A stretch of 5,765 nucleotides of DNA from Actinomycetota bacterium (GCA_005779345.1 SXJQ01000113.1:1-5765), one strand, 5' to 3'. Shown: positions 1-5,162, numbered from the stretch's first letter. The notes: a model not told the origin generated them from the letters alone. Program-made: numbers and translations.

Positions 1-14
1 GCGAGCATGGCGCC

Positions 15-701
15 GTGTCCGCGTCGCCGATGCCGATCGATCCGGGGGAGTGCCTCTGGGACTTCCCCGACCCGGCGCGTGCCGACGAGCACGGGATCGT
101 CGCGGTCGGCGCCGACCTCGAGCCCGCGACCCTGCTCGGTGCCTACCGACGGGGTCTCTTCCCGATGCGTCTCGGCGGGCGCGCCGGGCCGCTCGCGTGG
201 TGGTCGCCCGATCCGCGTGGCGTGCTCCCGCTCGACGGGTTCCACGCGAGCCGCTCGCTGCGTCGGTCGCGTACCCGTTTCGACCTCACGATCGATGTCG
301 ACTTCGAGGCCGTGATGCGTGCGTGCGGTGATCCTCGTCGCTCGCACGGTTGGATCAGCGACGACTTCGTCGACGCCTACGTTCGGCTCCACACGTTGGG
401 TTGGGCGCACAGCGTCGAGGTGCGCCGCGAGGGCGAGCTCGTCGGCGGCCTCTACGGGCTGCGCATCGGGCGGTTCTTCGCCGGCGAGTCGATGTTCCAC
501 CGCGTGACCGACGCCTCGAAGGTCGCGCTCTGGGCGACGGTCGATCTGTTGCGACTCGACGGTGTCGAGCTGTTCGACGTGCAGTGGAACACCGAACACC
601 TCGCCTCGCTCGGCGCCGTCGACGTCGCGCGCGACGACTACCTCCGACGACTCGCCCACGCGATCGAGACCCCCCGAGCGGCGGCCCGCGACCGCCGGTA
701 G
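15..701 (+). CDS. aat: Leucyl/phenylalanyl-tRNA--protein transferase (Aat)
   Basis: This cytoplasmic enzyme moves Leu or Phe from aminoacyl-tRNA to proteins with N-terminal Arg or Lys, marking them for ClpS/ClpAP-type degradation (N-end rule, family knowledge). The 228-residue product carries the family's landmarks in order: GADLEP at about 32-37, YRRGLFP at 44-50, WWSPDPRG at 62-69, HGWI at 111-114, LGWAHSVE at 128-135, GGLYG at 144-148, FAGESMFH at 155-162, ASKVAL at 167-172, and DVQW at 188-191 followed by HLASLGA. Asp188 and Gln190 match the DxQ pair proposed as catalytic in E. coli Aat. Length is normal. The start is uncertain: GTG at 15 is used here, ATG at 30 would give 223 residues, and the frame is open to the window edge. 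Neither start has a visible Shine-Dalgarno sequence. arsC follows 9 nt after the stop, suggesting co-transcription. Confidence 0.95.
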   Translation: MSASPMPIDPGECLWDFPDPARADEHGIVAVGADLEPATLLGAYRRGLFPMRLGGRAGPLAWWSPDPRGVLPLDGFHASRSLRRSRTRFDLTIDVDFEAVMRACGDPRRSHGWISDDFVDAYVRLHTLGWAHSVEVRREGELVGGLYGLRIGRFFAGESMFHRVTDASKVALWATVDLLRLDGVELFDVQWNTEHLASLGAVDVARDDYLRRLAHAIETPRAAARDRR

Positions 702-710
702 GGTCGCGGC

Positions 711-1061
711 ATGGCCAAGATCCGCGTGTACCACAACCCCGGCTGCGGGACGTCTCGAGGTGTCCTCGAGATCCTGCGCGAACGAGGCGTCGCGGTCGAC
801 GTCGTCGAGTACCTGAAGCAGCCGCTCGGGCGCGACGAACTCGAAGCGATCGTCGCCGCGATCGATGTCGAGCCGGCCGAGCTCGTCCGCAAGGACCCGC
901 GATTCAAAGAGCTCGGGCTCGACGCCGCCGACTACACGACGCCGGCGACGGTCGTGGCGCTGCTCCTCGAGCATCCCGCGCTGATGCAGCGCCCGGTGGC
1001 GGTGAAGGGCAAGGTCACGATCCTCGCCCGCCCCAAGGAAAAGATCGAGTCGCTGCTCTGA
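711..1061 (+). CDS. arsC: ArsC-family arsenate reductase-like protein
   Basis: This is a 116-residue thioredoxin-fold protein of the ArsC/Spx/YffB superfamily. Classical members reduce arsenate to arsenite with glutathione and glutaredoxin. The N-terminus reads VYHNPGCGTSRG at 6-17, very close to the E. coli active-site segment, with the nucleophilic Cys at 12 and His at 8. The three arginines that bind arsenate in plasmid R773 ArsC (60, 94, 107) are all present at the same numbers here: LVRKDP (Arg60), QRPVAV (Arg94) and LARPKE (Arg107). This supports a true reductase rather than an Spx- or YffB-like relative. The protein is about 25 residues shorter than R773 ArsC, missing only the distal tail, which is common in chromosomal copies. 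ATG at 711 has only a weak AGGG upstream (700-703). The gene sits 9 nt behind aat, and no arsR or arsenite pump gene is in view. The in vivo thiol partner is unknown; many actinobacteria use mycothiol. Confidence 0.85.
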   Translation: MAKIRVYHNPGCGTSRGVLEILRERGVAVDVVEYLKQPLGRDELEAIVAAIDVEPAELVRKDPRFKELGLDAADYTTPATVVALLLEHPALMQRPVAVKGKVTILARPKEKIESLL

Positions 1062-1092
1062 CCGAGGCGCCCGACCGAGGCGCCCGACCGAG
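1061..1092 (+). repeat. 13-bp tandem repeat, about 2.5 copies
   Basis: The unit ACCGAGGCGCCCG occurs at 1061-1073 and 1074-1086, followed by a partial third copy (ACCGAG, 1087-1092). It begins at the last base of the arsC stop codon. Both full copies contain GCGCCCGACC (1067-1076 and 1080-1089), which can pair with the same downstream arm at 1099-1108, so the repeat duplicates one arm of the hairpin described next. Confidence 0.85.
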
Positions 1093-1108
1093 ACGGCCGG
1101 TTGGGCGC
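1067..1108 (+). terminator. Hairpin after arsC, putative terminator
   Basis: Bases 1080-1090 pair with 1098-1108 as an 11-bp GC-rich stem containing one G-U pair (1086/1102), with a 7-nt loop at 1091-1097. The left arm starts 18 nt after the arsC stop. The first tandem-repeat copy (1067-1076) can pair with the same right arm, giving two alternative stems. No T-run follows, so it is not a textbook intrinsic terminator, although tail-less hairpins are often proposed in high-GC actinobacteria. Its position between an operon end and a gene with its own strong ribosome binding site supports termination. An attenuator role is possible. Confidence 0.5.
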
Positions 1109-1133
1109 GGCGTGGCCCCCTCGGGCAGACTTC

Positions 1134-1150
1134 GTGCACACCATGTGCAC
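1134..1150. promoter_or_regulatory. 17-bp palindrome, putative operator upstream of the acyl-CoA dehydrogenase
   Basis: GTGCACA-CCA-TGTGCAC is a perfect dyad with 7-bp arms and a 3-bp spacer, centred 45 nt before the dehydrogenase start codon. This size and position fit a dimeric helix-turn-helix repressor site such as those of TetR or GntR family proteins. Its inner core, TGCAC-N5-GTGCA, is also present in the palindrome at 3357-3373. No convincing -35/-10 pair is visible; TTGGGC at 1101-1106 and CAGACT at 1126-1131 are 19 bp apart and weak. Confidence 0.55.
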
Positions 1151-1168
1151 GCGCGCTGCGGAGCGCGC
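1151..1168 (+). other. Small hairpin immediately upstream of the dehydrogenase ribosome binding site
   Basis: GCGCGCT (1151-1157) pairs perfectly with AGCGCGC (1162-1168) around the tetraloop GCGG. It directly abuts the 17-bp palindrome and ends 4 nt before the Shine-Dalgarno sequence. In an mRNA starting upstream, it would form a stable 7-bp stem in the leader, which could protect the 5' end or influence ribosome access. Alternatively it is part of a longer protein-binding site, or chance in GC-rich DNA. Confidence 0.4.
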
Positions 1169-1172
1169 AACC

Positions 1173-1180
1173 GAGGGGAG
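1173..1180 (+). promoter_or_regulatory. Ribosome binding site that fixes the dehydrogenase start
   Basis: GAGGGGAG lies 6 nt before GTG at 1187. It is the strongest Shine-Dalgarno sequence on the plus strand of the window. It decides the start, because the reading frame stays open upstream through arsC and aat without another plausible initiation site. Confidence 0.85.
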
Positions 1181-1186
1181 AACATC

Positions 1187-2434
1187 GTGGCGCTGCCGTC
1201 GATCGAAGAGGTTCGCAGCGAGGTCCGAGCCTGGCTGGCCGAGAACTTCGACCCCGACATGACCGTGGGCGACTGGTGGGATCGGCTCGCGCGTTCGGGC
1301 TACGCCGCACCGTCGTTCCCCGAGGACTCCTGGGGCCGCGGCTACGACCGCCCGCGTGCGAACGTCGTCGCCGAGGAGATCCGCACGGCCGGCGCGATCG
1401 GCCCGCCGTCGGGTCTCGGCTACGCGCTGGCTGCGCCGACCATCGCACGGCACGGGAACGACGAGCAGAAGCAGCACGAGCTGTTGCGGATCCTCAACGG
1501 CCAGGACGCATGGTGCCAGATGTTCTCCGAGCCCGGCGCGGGCTCCGACCTCGCGAGCCTGCAGTGCAAGGCCGATGTCGACGGCGACGAGTACATCGTC
1601 AACGGTCAGAAGGTCTGGACGTCGACCGCACAGCTCTGCAACCTCGGCATGCTGATCGCGCGCACCGACAGCAGCCTGCCCAAGCACGTCGGTATCACCT
1701 ACTTCAAGTTCGACATGACCCAGCCCGGCGTCACCGTGCGTCCGCTCAAGGAGATGACGGGTCGCGCGATGTTCAACGAGGTGTTCATCGACGACTGTCG
1801 CGTCCAGGCTTCCGACATCATCGGCGGGTACAACAACGGCTGGGCAGTCGCCAACACGACGCTCGCGGCGGAGCGCTCTTCGCTCGGCAGCGGCGGCGGC
1901 GGCGCTGCGGGGGCCGCGTTCCCGGGGCCGATGGCCGGGCATCTCGAGCAGCCGGTGCGCGGCTTCGTCGGTCAGTTCCGCACCGGCGGCACCGGTGGCG
2001 GCGGCGGCAGCATGGCCGATCGGCTCATCGAGCTGGCTCGAGCCGAGGGCAAGGCCAACGATCCGGTCGTGCGACAGGGCCTCGTGAAGCTGTACACGAT
2101 GCAGCAGATCGGCAACTACTCCGCGCTGCGCATGCGCGGCGGCGGCGCGTCGATGGCGGCACCCAACATCGCCAAGCTCATGATGAGCGACATGCTCCGG
2201 TTGAACCGTGAGGTCGGCCACCAGATCCTCGGTGCCGACGGCATGCTCATGGGGCCGGAGTCCAAGACCCAGGGCATGGTGCAGGAGATGACGCTGTTCT
2301 CGCCGGGGCCGTCGATCTACGGCGGCTCCGATCAGGTGCAGCGCAACATCATCGGCGAGCGGGCACTCGGGCTCCCGAAGGAGCCCGGCCCCGACAAGAG
2401 CACGCCGTTCAAGGACCTGCTCGTTTCGCGGTGA
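1187..2434 (+). CDS. Acyl-CoA dehydrogenase (FadE-like)
   Basis: This 415-residue flavoprotein should introduce a trans-2 double bond into an acyl-CoA and pass electrons to an ETF; the substrate is not predictable. Visible motifs are a helical N-terminal domain (1-105), MFSEPGAGSD at 112-121 (flavin/substrate signature), NGQKVWTS at 139-146, the beta-domain segment GVTVRPLKEMTGRAMFNEVF at 181-200, and the C-terminal segment YGGSDQVQRNIIGER at 378-392. Where MCAD and SCAD carry the catalytic Glu (YEG), this protein has Gly379. Glu229-Arg230 (AAER) aligns with the helix-G Glu-Arg used as catalytic base in LCAD and isovaleryl-CoA dehydrogenase, so activity is probably kept. Two glycine-rich runs (234-242 and 267-275) flank an insertion between helices G and H. 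GTG at 1187 is chosen from the ribosome binding site and the family N-terminus. The gene ends 3 nt from the convergent lipoprotein gene. It could instead be one subunit of a heteromeric FadE pair, but no partner is in view. Confidence 0.93.
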   Translation: MALPSIEEVRSEVRAWLAENFDPDMTVGDWWDRLARSGYAAPSFPEDSWGRGYDRPRANVVAEEIRTAGAIGPPSGLGYALAAPTIARHGNDEQKQHELLRILNGQDAWCQMFSEPGAGSDLASLQCKADVDGDEYIVNGQKVWTSTAQLCNLGMLIARTDSSLPKHVGITYFKFDMTQPGVTVRPLKEMTGRAMFNEVFIDDCRVQASDIIGGYNNGWAVANTTLAAERSSLGSGGGGAAGAAFPGPMAGHLEQPVRGFVGQFRTGGTGGGGGSMADRLIELARAEGKANDPVVRQGLVKLYTMQQIGNYSALRMRGGGASMAAPNIAKLMMSDMLRLNREVGHQILGADGMLMGPESKTQGMVQEMTLFSPGPSIYGGSDQVQRNIIGERALGLPKEPGPDKSTPFKDLLVSR

Positions 2435-2437
2435 GCC

Positions 2438-3313
2438 TCAGAGGCCGAGTTCGCCATGGTCGTGGAGGCAAGTGACCGATTCGCCCTCGGCGATCTGGCC
2501 GCCGCCGATGCCCTTGAGTGCGGCGAACGGGCCGCACTCGTTCTGGCGGATCCAGACGTGGACCATGACGTTGGGGTTGAAGAAGACGAGCGGTGGTTCG
2601 CAACCGCCCTCGGCGTTGGTGAGCCCGGCGACCTTGGGTGCCGGCGGCGCCGTGAAGCAAAGGTTGTTGTGGATGTGGTACTGCATGAGCGCGCCGCCGT
2701 CGGTGGGTGCGTTGTCGAGCGTGTAGCGCTCGGGGAGGAGGAACATCGCGGCTTCGAGGGTCTTGGCGCCGGTTGCCCGATCGACCCGATAGACGAGCGA
2801 TTCGGGGTAGTCGGGGTCGAGCATCACATCGTCGTTGATCCAGTCCCAGTGGATCACGTGCTCTTCGCCGGTGAGGCCGTCGCCGATCGATTCGAATCCG
2901 TCGGCGATCGCGGTGTCGTAGTCGGCCCACTTCGGCAGGGTCTCGATCGTGTCGACGAGGAGCGTCTCGGCGTAGGCCTGCTGGTCGGCGGTGACACCCT
3001 CGATGCCCGACAGGTCGACGCCGGCCGGGTCGAGCGTTCCGTCGGCGAGGGTCGGCAGGGGCCCGGCGGGCTTCGCGGGGAGCGGCTCGTCGTGGCTGTG
3101 ATCCATGTCGCCGGTGTCGGAGTGGTCCATCGTCTCGTCGGTGCTGCCGGTCGTCTCGGTGGCGTGTTCGTCGTGGTCGCCCGACTCGGCGTGTTCGGCG
3201 GCGTGCTCGTCGACGGTCGTGGTGGTGTCGTCACCGTCGGTGTCGTCGCTGCCGCCACAGGCGGCGAAGGTGACGACGGCACAGGTCAACAGGGCAATGG
3301 AGCGGAGACGCAC
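2438..3313 (-). CDS. Lipoprotein with His/Asp-rich linker, function unknown
   Basis: The product has 291 residues. A signal peptide (RLRSIALLTCAVVTFAAC) ends in a lipobox-like FAAC with Cys19 as the predicted lipid anchor; Phe at -3 is slightly off consensus. Residues 22-76 are a low-complexity, very acidic linker with many His (HAAEHAE, GDHDEH, MDHS, MDHSHD). The folded part (about 85-291) holds HVIHWDW (152-158), LDPDYPESLVYR (165-176), a Met-Leu-Pro segment, MQYHIHNNLCF (210-220), VMVHVWI (249-255), ECGPFAALKGIG (259-270) and CLHDHG (282-287). I recall similar uncharacterised actinobacterial proteins with an HIHxNLCF core, but cannot assign a function. The clustered His and Cys suggest extracytoplasmic metal binding (inference). 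GTG at 3313 is chosen because it follows GGGAGGA and places the signal peptide at the N-terminus; the longer frame, to 3481, would bury that peptide and run into the divergent gene. It is transcribed divergently from the hydrolase operon. Confidence 0.85.
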   Translation of the reverse strand: MRLRSIALLTCAVVTFAACGGSDDTDGDDTTTTVDEHAAEHAESGDHDEHATETTGSTDETMDHSDTGDMDHSHDEPLPAKPAGPLPTLADGTLDPAGVDLSGIEGVTADQQAYAETLLVDTIETLPKWADYDTAIADGFESIGDGLTGEEHVIHWDWINDDVMLDPDYPESLVYRVDRATGAKTLEAAMFLLPERYTLDNAPTDGGALMQYHIHNNLCFTAPPAPKVAGLTNAEGGCEPPLVFFNPNVMVHVWIRQNECGPFAALKGIGGGQIAEGESVTCLHDHGELGL

Positions 3314-3317
3314 GGGG

Positions 3318-3324
3318 TCCTCCC
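3318..3324 (-). promoter_or_regulatory. Ribosome binding site of the lipoprotein gene
   Basis: On the minus strand GGGAGGA lies 4 nt before the GTG start at 3313-3311. It is a strong Shine-Dalgarno match and selects this start over longer in-frame alternatives. Confidence 0.8.
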
Positions 3325-3329
3325 GAAAC

Positions 3330-3351
3330 CTCGGCGGGTGTTCCCGCCGAG
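3330..3351. other. Perfect 9-bp hairpin in the divergent control region
   Basis: CTCGGCGGG (3330-3338) and CCCGCCGAG (3343-3351) form a perfect stem with a TGTT loop on the plus strand (AACA on the minus strand). On the minus strand it ends 5 nt before the lipoprotein's Shine-Dalgarno sequence, so it could be a leader hairpin controlling translation or mRNA stability, provided transcription starts upstream of it. It could also be a protein-binding dyad or, for plus-strand traffic, a block between the divergent units. Confidence 0.5.
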
Positions 3352-3379
3352 CATAGTTGCACGTAGCGTGCAAGGTCAT
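3350..3379 (-). promoter_or_regulatory. Possible promoter of the lipoprotein gene, spanning the palindrome
   Basis: Reading the minus strand, ATGACC (3379-3374) resembles a -35 element and TATGCT (3355-3350) a -10 element, 18 bp apart, each matching 4 of 6 consensus positions. The 17-bp palindrome at 3357-3373 lies wholly in the spacer, the arrangement expected for repression by steric blocking. Initiation about 7 nt further on would fall inside the hairpin. The matches are modest and the assignment is tentative. On the plus strand, CATAGT (3352-3357) is a weak -10 candidate for the hydrolase operon without a clear -35. Confidence 0.25.
3357..3373. promoter_or_regulatory. 17-bp palindrome, putative operator in the divergent region
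   Basis: TTGCACG-TAG-CGTGCAA is a perfect dyad with 7-bp arms and a 3-bp spacer, ending 4 nt before the hydrolase start codon. The core TGCAC-N5-GTGCA is identical in sequence and spacing to that of the palindrome at 1134-1150 before the acyl-CoA dehydrogenase. A regulator bound here could affect both divergent transcripts and would cover the ribosome-binding region of the hydrolase gene at the DNA level. No regulator gene is present in the window. Confidence 0.6.
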
Positions 3380-4256
3380 GGCAGCCATACAGCGATGGAC
3401 CGTCGGGGCGGCGACGATCACGGCGATCGTCGAGGACGAGATCGCCCACATCCCGCCCGAACTCTTCTTCCCGGCCGCCACGGCCGCGGACGTGCTCGCA
3501 CATCCGTGGGTCGTGCCCGACTATGCCGACGCGGCGGGGACCGTGACGCTGCGGGTCCAGGCGCTCGTCGTCGACGTCGGCGGGCGCCGGGTTCTCGTCG
3601 ACCCGTGCGTCGGCAACGGCAAGCGCCGGGCGCTGCCGTTCTGGCACGACCAGCAGTACCCGTGGCTCGAGCGCTTCGGTGCTGCCGGGTACGAGCCCGC
3701 GACGATCGATCAGGTCGTGCACACCCACCTGCACGCCGACCACGTCGGATGGGACACGACCTGGCGCGACGGCCGGTGGGTCCCGACCTTCGAGCGGGCT
3801 CGCCACCTCTATACCGCGGCCGAACTCGAGTTCGCGCGCCGGGCCGTCAACGAGCACGAGGACGTCTATGCCGACTCGATCGCCCCGATCGTCGACGCGG
3901 GACTCGCCGACGTCGTGGCCACCGACGCCGATCTCGGCGACGGTCTCCGGCTCGCGCCGACCCCGGGCCACACGCCCGGCCACGTCTCGCTCTGGATCGA
4001 GTCCGACGGTGAGGTCGCGTTGATCTCGGGCGACTTCGTGCATCACCCGGTGCAGTGCGCGCGCCCCGACTGGGCCGAGACGGCCGACGCCGACATCGAG
4101 GTCGCGCGAGCGACGCGCCGCGCGATGTTCGCCGAAGCCGCCCGGCGCGAGGTGCTCTTCGTCGGGACGCACTGCGCGGCTCGGCCGGCGGGGCGCGTCG
4201 TCGCCGACGGTGCGGTGTGGCGGTTCGACGCCGTCGACGGCGAGGTGGTCGGATAG
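3378..4256 (+). CDS. Metallo-beta-lactamase-fold hydrolase
   Basis: This 292-residue protein should be a cytoplasmic dinuclear-metal hydrolase; no signal peptide is seen. The metal-site signature is complete: THLHADH (His117, His119, Asp121, His122), GHTPGH with His198, SGDFVHHP with Asp219, and GTHCA with His265. The segment VDPCVGNGKRRALPFWH (74-90), followed by YPWLERFGAAGYEP, is typical of the lactonase/arylesterase-like branch of the superfamily rather than glyoxalase II or true beta-lactamases (from memory of the family). The substrate is unknown: lactones, esters and phosphotriesters are all hydrolysed by relatives. ATG at 3378 is chosen because the only upstream in-frame start, TTG at 3357, lies inside the palindrome; AAGG at 3372-3375 is only 2 nt from the ATG, so the ribosome binding site is poor. 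An LLM oxidoreductase gene starts 4 nt after the stop, showing tight coupling and suggesting consecutive steps in one pathway. Confidence 0.92.
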   Translation: MAAIQRWTVGAATITAIVEDEIAHIPPELFFPAATAADVLAHPWVVPDYADAAGTVTLRVQALVVDVGGRRVLVDPCVGNGKRRALPFWHDQQYPWLERFGAAGYEPATIDQVVHTHLHADHVGWDTTWRDGRWVPTFERARHLYTAAELEFARRAVNEHEDVYADSIAPIVDAGLADVVATDADLGDGLRLAPTPGHTPGHVSLWIESDGEVALISGDFVHHPVQCARPDWAETADADIEVARATRRAMFAEAARREVLFVGTHCAARPAGRVVADGAVWRFDAVDGEVVG

Positions 4257-4260
4257 CGCC

Positions 4261-5145
4261 ATGCGCATCGGAGTCGCCTTACCCTCGATGGTCGCCGGCC
4301 TCGATCGCGACACGTTGCTCGCGTGGATGCGCGGCGTCGATGCCGGGCCGTTCAGCGTGCTCGGCGTCGGTGAACGAATCGCGTATCCGAACCAAGAGGT
4401 GATGACGACGCTGGCGGCGGCAGCAGCCGTCACCGATCGCGTCGGCATCATGGCGACCGTCTGCGTGTTGCCGATGCACTCGGCCGTGCATGTCGCCAAA
4501 CAGGCCGCGACGATCGACGTGTTGTCGGGCGGGCGGTTCACGCTCGGCGTCGGCGTGGGCGGCCGCGACGAGGACTACCGCGCGCTCGGTGCTTCGTTCG
4601 AGCGGCGGCTCCCGCGCCTCGACGAACAGGTCGCGGTGTTGCGGCGCGTCTGGGCGGGGGAGCCACCCCACGACGGAGTCGGCGTCGTCGGTCCGGCTCC
4701 GGTCCAGCCGGGCGGTCCCCGCGTGTTGGCATCGTCGATGGGGCCCAAGTCGATGGCGCGCTCGGTGCAGTGGAGCGACGGGCTGGCCGGCTTCGACATG
4801 AGCGCGGATCCGACTGCCATCGGCGCCGCGGTCGCGGCATACGCCGGCGCCTGGACGGCCGCGGGCCGCCCTGGTCGCCCGTTCCTCCAGAGCTCGGCCT
4901 GGTTCGGGCTCGGCCCCGACGCCGGCGAGCAGGTTCCCGCGTATGCGTTTCGTTACCTGCAGATCTTCGGCGACGAGCTGGCGACGATGCTCGCCGGGAT
5001 GCAACGGCTCACCTCGCCCGCCGCGTTGCGCGACAACCTGCGCGCGATCGCCGATCTCGGTGTCGACGAGTTCATCCTCGCCGCGACCGTCGCCGATCCC
5101 GACGAGCTCGCCCGGGTCGCCGACGTCGTCGCGTCGCTCGCCTGA
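4261..5145 (+). CDS. LLM-class (probably F420-dependent) oxidoreductase
   Basis: This is a 294-residue luciferase-like monooxygenase-superfamily TIM-barrel protein. In actinobacteria such proteins commonly use coenzyme F420, less often FMN. Evidence: the first strand MRIGVALPS (1-9); GERIAYPNQEVMTTLAAAAAV (37-57); DRVGIMATVCVLPMHSAVHVAKQAATID (59-86), the strand-helix pair that follows the cofactor pocket in this family; LSGGRFTLGVGVGGRDEDYRALG (88-110), the most diagnostic family signature; and a late Pro-Arg-Val-Leu-Ala strand (153-157) followed by the SDGLAGF strand (172-178). Length is slightly shorter than the usual 300-350, consistent with the small F420 LLM type. The substrate is unknown. 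ATG at 4261 matches the family N-terminus; a GTG at 4210 would add 17 residues overlapping the hydrolase gene and is less likely. GAGGTGG (4242-4248), 12 nt upstream inside the hydrolase gene, is a loose Shine-Dalgarno, and translational coupling across the 4-nt gap is likely. Confidence 0.92.
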   Translation: MRIGVALPSMVAGLDRDTLLAWMRGVDAGPFSVLGVGERIAYPNQEVMTTLAAAAAVTDRVGIMATVCVLPMHSAVHVAKQAATIDVLSGGRFTLGVGVGGRDEDYRALGASFERRLPRLDEQVAVLRRVWAGEPPHDGVGVVGPAPVQPGGPRVLASSMGPKSMARSVQWSDGLAGFDMSADPTAIGAAVAAYAGAWTAAGRPGRPFLQSSAWFGLGPDAGEQVPAYAFRYLQIFGDELATMLAGMQRLTSPAALRDNLRAIADLGVDEFILAATVADPDELARVADVVASLA

Positions 5146-5162
5146 CCCGCCCCCTCGTCACC

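Noticed and set aside
350..1186. The open frame of the acyl-CoA dehydrogenase extends upstream through arsC and aat, giving a possible 694-residue protein.
   Set aside because: The upstream part is Arg/Pro-rich nonsense overlapping two recognisable genes in another frame; the strong ribosome binding site at 1173-1180 and the family N-terminus fix the start at 1187.
1870..2030. Possible frameshift or assembly error in the glycine-rich part of the dehydrogenase.
   Set aside because: Family motifs before and after the region are in the same frame, and the run is made of regular GGC codons, so a genuine insertion is more likely.
932..2221. 429-codon open frame on the minus strand opposite arsC and the dehydrogenase.
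   Set aside because: It shows no family motifs and lies antisense to well-supported genes; such long shadow frames are expected in high-GC coding DNA.
3090..3250. Direct repeats in the lipoprotein linker as a possible tandem-repeat or CRISPR-like array.
   Set aside because: The similarity comes from repeated His/Asp/Thr codons in low-complexity coding sequence; there is no regular unit or spacer structure.
3357..3377. TTG at 3357 as the hydrolase start.
   Set aside because: The codon is inside the perfect palindrome, has no ribosome binding site and adds no conserved residues; ATG at 3378 is preferred.
3314..3481. Upstream extension of the lipoprotein to a start at 3481.
   Set aside because: It would place 56 residues before an evident signal peptide, overlap the divergent hydrolase gene and ignore the GGGAGGA ribosome binding site before GTG 3313.
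2456..4012. 518-codon open frame on the plus strand across the lipoprotein gene and into the hydrolase gene.
   Set aside because: The translation is low-complexity Val/Gly/Arg sequence without motifs, and it conflicts with the lipoprotein and the metallo-hydrolase, both of which show clear signatures.
3231..4541. 436-codon open frame on the minus strand opposite the hydrolase and oxidoreductase genes.
   Set aside because: It is a shadow of the two plus-strand genes, with no recognisable domain and no suitable start signal.
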